A stretch of DNA of 16,926 nucleotides from Deltaproteobacteria bacterium (GTDB lineage: Bacteria > UBA10199 > SPLOWO2-01-44-7). The notes under the pieces were generated by a model. That model saw only the letters and a program-made list of their open reading frames with translations. It had not been told where the DNA came from and ran no database searches. Both the position numbers and the translations under genes were made by a program. The stretch's first letter is position 1, and the number at the start of each line of letters is the position of its first letter. The stretch spans positions 1 to 16,926 of the forward strand of contig JACQMB010000127.1 in assembly GCA_016203765.1 (NCBI GenBank). Direction: 5' to 3'. This document shows positions 14,111-16,926 of the stretch, piece by piece.

Positions 14111-14143
14111 GCAACTTTTTTGGCGATTTGACGATAACTATAG
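14111..14143 (+). promoter_or_regulatory. Sigma-28 (FliA)-like promoter repeat, copy 3
   Basis: On the plus strand it reads GCAACTTT (14111-14118), 11 nt, GACGATAA (14130-14137), CTATAG. It has the same layout as the two copies near 5.8 and 6.0 kb but on the opposite strand and about 8 kb away. It is followed 35 nt after the -10 by a start codon with a strong ribosome binding site. Confidence 0.55.
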
Positions 14144-14156
14144 TAGATGGGGAGTT

Positions 14157-14165
14157 AAAGGAGGG
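14157..14165 (+). promoter_or_regulatory. Strong ribosome binding site AAAGGAGGG
   Basis: A near-perfect anti-16S match placed 7 nt before the ATG at 14173. It is the best evidence that the 72-codon frame is translated. Confidence 0.75.
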
Positions 14166-14172
14166 TAAGTAA

Positions 14173-14391
14173 ATGTCTGATTGTAGATGCATCCAAGTTT
14201 TGGGGACGGGGTCTGCAGACAAATATGGAGAGTGTCCTAACGCTTGCCATGAAAAAAAGGCAGTCCCGAAACGCACGGAAGTAGAAGCACCGCTAAGGCC
14301 AAAACGAAATTTGGGCTTAGACACAGCGAAACTCACCGAAGCCTTAGAGCGATGTGCGAAAAGGTTTGGGGTAACGGCCTGCAACCGCTAA
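14173..14391 (+). CDS. Small cysteine-rich hypothetical protein
   Basis: The product has 72 residues. Six cysteines are arranged C4-x-C6, C21-x3-C25, C61 and C70. There is no signal peptide or membrane segment, the middle is basic and Pro-rich, and a helix is likely near residues 50-64. I do not recognise a family. The start is well supported by AAAGGAGGG 7 nt upstream and by a sigma-28-like promoter copy. It is followed after 17 nt by another cysteine-containing unknown gene, so the two are probably one transcript. The region is clearly more AT-rich than the flanking genes, consistent with acquisition by transfer. A metal-binding or disulfide-bonded role is possible but not shown. Confidence 0.7.
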   Translation: MSDCRCIQVLGTGSADKYGECPNACHEKKAVPKRTEVEAPLRPKRNLGLDTAKLTEALERCAKRFGVTACNR

Positions 14392-14408
14392 ATCAATAAA
14401 AGGGTTGC

Positions 14409-15200
14409 ATGGGAGATACTTCAAAAACAAACACCCGAGTTGCAGAATTTAGCTGTCTTAACCAAGCCAATTTTCAGTGGTCTAGTTTTACCTACCCCGT
14501 TTCAATAGAATCAATTCCAAATGAACCAAGAGCGAGAACAGAAGATCGGTTTAAAAGAGCCGCAGAAATTGAGTTGTTTGGCATCCAGGCCAGACAAGAT
14601 ATTGCAGGTTGTTATGATCATCAATTCAAAAGGGTTTTGCCAATGCCGCCGAATCCATTCGAGTATGGAGTAAAACAAGTTGATCTTGAAGAAGAAACAG
14701 CCAGTCTAGGTTCAAAAGCTTCTAAATGCCTCAACGTTGTTTTCACTTGGCCCCATTGGGAGGATAAAGAAGATTATTATTGCTATAAAGATGAGAGAGA
14801 TGTTGCTTGGCTGTGCAGACATGCTTACCCTGGCGCGTGTGCCTTACGAACAGCCTTCTTTAGCGAAGAGCAAAGGGTTTGCGTAGAATATACGAAACAA
14901 GAATTTAAAGATTGTTCTCTTAAGGAGTATTTATTACAGGCTTTTACTTTTTCTTCTTCAGGTGTTTGGGGAAAATGTGTCGTTGATTCCCCATATGAGG
15001 TGTGCGTTGAGAAAAAAGGTGAATTCTCTCTCCGCCCGGAAGAACAGCAACCAGCCCAACTGTCCCTTCCTGACTCACGAAGTAAAAGAGAAGAAGTTAG
15101 GATAAAGGCAGTCAAAACTTCCTTGAATCAAAGTTCGATTGTCCGATTTTTAGATCTGCGATCAAGCGATTTATTTGAGTTTTTGAAAAGAAAAAAATAA
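14409..15200 (+). CDS. Cysteine-containing hypothetical protein in AT-rich cassette
   Basis: The product has 263 residues and no family I recognise. It is mostly hydrophilic, without a signal peptide or transmembrane segment. Ten cysteines are spread over residues about 15-210, several beside aromatic residues, as in YYCYKDERDVAWLCRHAYPG. The C-terminal third is charged and ends in a Lys/Arg run. The start has a modest AAGGG a few nt upstream, 17 nt after the preceding small gene. Two sampled 60-nt stretches gave 37-42% GC against about 55% in the adjacent nuoI. The stop is 4 nt from the convergent nuoI stop with no terminator between. Likely horizontally acquired accessory gene; function unknown. 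Confidence 0.75.
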   Translation: MGDTSKTNTRVAEFSCLNQANFQWSSFTYPVSIESIPNEPRARTEDRFKRAAEIELFGIQARQDIAGCYDHQFKRVLPMPPNPFEYGVKQVDLEEETASLGSKASKCLNVVFTWPHWEDKEDYYCYKDERDVAWLCRHAYPGACALRTAFFSEEQRVCVEYTKQEFKDCSLKEYLLQAFTFSSSGVWGKCVVDSPYEVCVEKKGEFSLRPEEQQPAQLSLPDSRSKREEVRIKAVKTSLNQSSIVRFLDLRSSDLFEFLKRKK

Positions 15201-15204
15201 ATTC

Positions 15205-15720
15205 CTAATACAACGCCGCCGAAATTGGACTTGCCCCTTCCGGATGATTGCCGGCTAGTTTTCGAATATCGTAAATCAGTTCTCGCCGGGTAAAAGAAGA
15301 GTTTTCGTATTTGCCGGTGTCCATCCGAATCGCGTCACACGGGCAGGCCTCGACACAAAGCCCGCAAAAAACGCACCGCAGTTCGTTGATGAAAAATTCC
15401 TTCGGACGTTTTTCAACGGTTTTGTCCGGCGACTCCTCCGCAATGATTTCAATGCAGTCGGCCGGACAAATGGTCTGGCAAAGCATGCAGGCGGTGCACC
15501 GGATCTGGCCGTCTTCCCTCGACATCAACCGATGCTCGGCCCGGTAACCGGGTGGCAGGGTCTTCTTTTTGTCCGGATATTCGATCGTCATCCGGTCCTC
15601 GATGTGAAAGAGATTGTGAAGCAGGTGGCCTAGTGTAACCCATAACCCGCGGGCAACTTCGGGGATGTAGAGTCTTTCCCATAGCGTTAAACTTTCTTTG
15701 CGGTCGATGTAGTAGCTCAT
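15205..15720 (-). CDS. nuoI: NADH-quinone oxidoreductase subunit I (2x[4Fe-4S])
   Basis: The product has 171 residues from the ATG at 15720, giving the N-terminus MSYYIDRKES. Two ferredoxin motifs are intact: C75-x2-C78-x2-C81-x3-C85-P and C116-x2-C119-x2-C122-x3-C126-P, which hold clusters N6a and N6b in the peripheral arm of complex I. The segment PPGYRAEHRL before the first motif is typical of NuoI. Its ATG overlaps the dcd stop by 4 bp, with GGGGG 7 nt upstream. No other complex I gene is present on either side in this window, so this copy stands apart from a nuo operon. It could also serve a related hydrogenase-type complex, though the sequence fits NuoI well. Confidence 0.92.
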   Translation of the reverse strand: MSYYIDRKESLTLWERLYIPEVARGLWVTLGHLLHNLFHIEDRMTIEYPDKKKTLPPGYRAEHRLMSREDGQIRCTACMLCQTICPADCIEIIAEESPDKTVEKRPKEFFINELRCVFCGLCVEACPCDAIRMDTGKYENSSFTRRELIYDIRKLAGNHPEGASPISAALY

Positions 15721-16268
15721 ATTTTTGCCCCCGTTATCTCCTTTTGCGCCTGGTATTTCCCCCTTTTGTCCGCATACGAGACGGCACATTCTTCACTAGC
15801 TTCCAAGAAGATCACCTGGGCGATCCCTTCGTTGGCATAGACCCGCGCGGGCGCCGGAGCGTGATTGGCAATGGCAACGGTCACATGCCCCTCCCATTCG
15901 GGCTCAAAAGGGGTGACATTCACGAAGACCCCGCAGCGGGCATAGGTCGATTTGCCGCAGCAAATCGTCAAAACATTCCGGGGGATGCGAAAATATTCGT
16001 GCGACCGGCCCAGGCAGTAATGCCCCGGCGCGATATCCACAAAATCGGCCTCGCGCTTTTCAAAATTCAAGGCGCCGAAATTTTTGGGGTCCAGCCGGTC
16101 GCCGGGCCCTGGTTTTAAAATCTCAAAATGCCGGCTCAAGCGGAAATCGTAGCCGTAGGAGGAAAGGCCGTAGGAGATGCCGCCGCGCACCTGCGCCGCC
16201 TCAAACGGCTCAATCATCCCCCGTTCGAGGGCCATCTTGCGAATCCATCTGTCTGATTTAATTGTCAC
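15717..16268 (-). CDS. dcd: dCTP deaminase family protein with Ala at the expected catalytic Glu
   Basis: The product has 183 residues from a GTG at 16268; the N-terminus (TIKSDRWIRKMA...GMIEPF) matches the usual start of this family. Family motifs are clear: SYGLSSYGYDFR, DPKNF, GKSTYARCG with Ser107 and Arg111, and TPFEPEWEGHV. The enzyme normally deaminates dCTP to dUTP as a source of dTMP. Where homologues read HVTLEFSN or similar, with the Glu equivalent to Glu138 of E. coli Dcd, this protein reads HVTVAIAN, placing Ala132 at the catalytic base. Activity may be lost or altered. It overlaps nuoI by 4 bp and is divergent from mtgA. The ribosome binding site is weak. Confidence 0.88.
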   Translation of the reverse strand: MTIKSDRWIRKMALERGMIEPFEAAQVRGGISYGLSSYGYDFRLSRHFEILKPGPGDRLDPKNFGALNFEKREADFVDIAPGHYCLGRSHEYFRIPRNVLTICCGKSTYARCGVFVNVTPFEPEWEGHVTVAIANHAPAPARVYANEGIAQVIFLEASEECAVSYADKRGKYQAQKEITGAKI

Positions 16269-16276
16269 CTTGTTGA

Positions 16277-16305
16277 GACATAGGGGAGCTGTTATCCTAT
16301 GTCAA
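16277..16305 (-). promoter_or_regulatory. Possible dcd promoter overlapping an 8-bp inverted repeat
   Basis: On the minus strand TTGACA (16300-16305), 17 nt, then TATGTC (16277-16282), 8 nt before the GTG start of dcd. The arms GACATAGG (16277-16284) and CCTATGTC (16296-16303) form a perfect inverted repeat that covers both boxes, so it could be an operator or simply fortuitous. Confidence 0.35.
16283..16288 (+). promoter_or_regulatory. Ribosome binding site for mtgA
   Basis: GGGGAG lies 10 nt before the ATG at 16299. The later in-frame ATGs at 16305 and 16308 are 16 nt or more away, so this site favours 16299. Confidence 0.5.
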
Positions 16306-16926
16306 TGATGAGACGGTTTTGGTTGGGAATGGGCGGCGTTGCGGCGGTATTGTTGCTTTATTTTACACTGACCCTTCCGGATGTCAGCACTTTAAAGAAA
16401 CAAAATCCGGTTACCACCGCCTTCATGGTTCGCGATCCCGGCCTTCCTTTGCAAATTTGGGTCCCCTACCATCAAATCTCGCCTTATTTAAAAGAGGCGG
16501 TCGTGCTGGCCGAGGACGCGCGGTTTTTTCAACACGGCGGTTTTGATTTGAGGGCCATTTGGGAGGCGGTCAAACGGAATTGGAAGGAAAAGGAATGGAA
16601 ATGGGGAGGGTCGACCATCACCCAACAGTTGGCCAAGAACCTCTATTTAAACCCTTCCAAAAATCCGATGCGCAAGATCAGGGAAATTCTGATTGCCTGG
16701 CGTCTGGAGCGGCATCTTTCCAAACAAAGGATCCTGGAACTTTATTTGAATGTGGTGGAGTGGGGCAAGGGAATTTACGGGATTGAGGCGGCCGCCCTCC
16801 ACTATTTCGGCGTTGCGGCGAGCCAGTTGAGTCCCGCCCAGGCCGCAAAACTGGCCGCCATTCTCCCCAGTCCCCGCTATTTTCAACAAAACTTCCACAG
16901 CCCGTTTTTAGAGCAAAAAGCGGCTA
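16299..16926 (+). CDS. mtgA: Monofunctional biosynthetic peptidoglycan transglycosylase, cut by window end
   Basis: About 209 codons are visible before the window ends. A short cytoplasmic N-terminus and one transmembrane segment (about residues 8-26) anchor it in the inner membrane. The GT51 domain follows: E72-DARFFQHGGFD contains the first catalytic Glu, GGSTITQQLAKNLYL (about 103-117) is the second signature, and ELYLNVVEWGKGIYGIEAAA carries the second conserved Glu. It polymerises lipid II into glycan strands in the periplasm. The small size of the domain and the direct TM-to-GT51 layout fit MtgA rather than a class A PBP, but the missing 3' end means a PBP1-type fusion cannot be strictly excluded. 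It is divergent from dcd. Confidence 0.9.
   Translation, partial: MSMMRRFWLGMGGVAAVLLLYFTLTLPDVSTLKKQNPVTTAFMVRDPGLPLQIWVPYHQISPYLKEAVVLAEDARFFQHGGFDLRAIWEAVKRNWKEKEWKWGGSTITQQLAKNLYLNPSKNPMRKIREILIAWRLERHLSKQRILELYLNVVEWGKGIYGIEAAALHYFGVAASQLSPAQAAKLAAILPSPRYFQQNFHSPFLEQKAA

Noticed and set aside
14052..14384. Minus-strand 110-codon frame across the dnaJ upstream region
   Set aside because: It runs antisense to the well-supported small cysteine-rich gene and through its promoter, with no domain.
1..16926. CRISPR arrays, tRNA or rRNA genes, transposase genes, phage genes
   Set aside because: None was seen on either strand. The repeats found are short palindromes, a heptamer array and promoter-like blocks only.

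Overview
This window looks like chromosomal DNA of a Gram-negative, deltaproteobacteria-like bacterium, probably from an uncultured lineage. The grounds are a moderately high GC content, a large secreted Ca2+-repeat surface protein with a Myxo-CTERM-like tail, NuoI, an MtgA-type peptidoglycan transglycosylase, and palindromic elements of a kind I associate with such genomes. The taxonomic placement is inference only. || Layout. (1) 88-5728, minus strand: a two-gene cell-surface unit. It encodes a 493-residue protein with a C-terminal outer-membrane beta-barrel-like domain but no signal peptide, followed by a 1376-residue secreted beta-helix plus thrombospondin-type-3 repeat protein. (2) 5729-6101: a 373-bp intergenic region with two copies of a 33-bp promoter-like repeat, a perfect 16-bp hairpin and an ATTGC...GCAAT palindromic element. 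(3) 6102-12989, minus strand: a tightly packed acyl-CoA operon whose genes mostly overlap by 4 bp. In order of transcription it encodes a thiolase, 3-hydroxyacyl-CoA dehydrogenase, acyl-CoA dehydrogenase, a B12-dependent acyl-CoA mutase large subunit, its B12-binding subunit, a Cys-less thiolase-fold protein and its DUF35 zinc-ribbon partner. (4) 13023-13967, minus strand: a type II DnaJ co-chaperone. (5) 14173-15200, plus strand: an AT-rich pair of cysteine-rich unknown genes behind a third copy of the 33-bp promoter-like repeat. (6) 15205-16268, minus strand: dcd and nuoI overlapping by 4 bp. (7) 16299 to the window end, plus strand: mtgA, cut by the edge. || How the genes work together. Thiolase, Hbd and acyl-CoA dehydrogenase carry out three of the four steps between acetyl-CoA and butyryl-CoA; no crotonase is present. 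The mutase has Phe and Gln at the two positions that separate isobutyryl-CoA mutase from methylmalonyl-CoA mutase. The operon may therefore interconvert straight and branched C4 acyl-CoAs rather than run the propionate/methylmalonyl route. || The observations I rate highest are: the three matching copies of a sigma-28 (FliA)-like promoter, GCAACTTT-N11-GMCGATAACTATAG, in front of the signal-less barrel gene, a small doubtful ORF and the cysteine-rich cassette; the isobutyryl-CoA-mutase-type active site; a 47-bp perfect palindrome that supplies the last codons and stop of hbd; an Ala at the expected catalytic Glu of dCTP deaminase; and the Cys-less thiolase/DUF35 pair.
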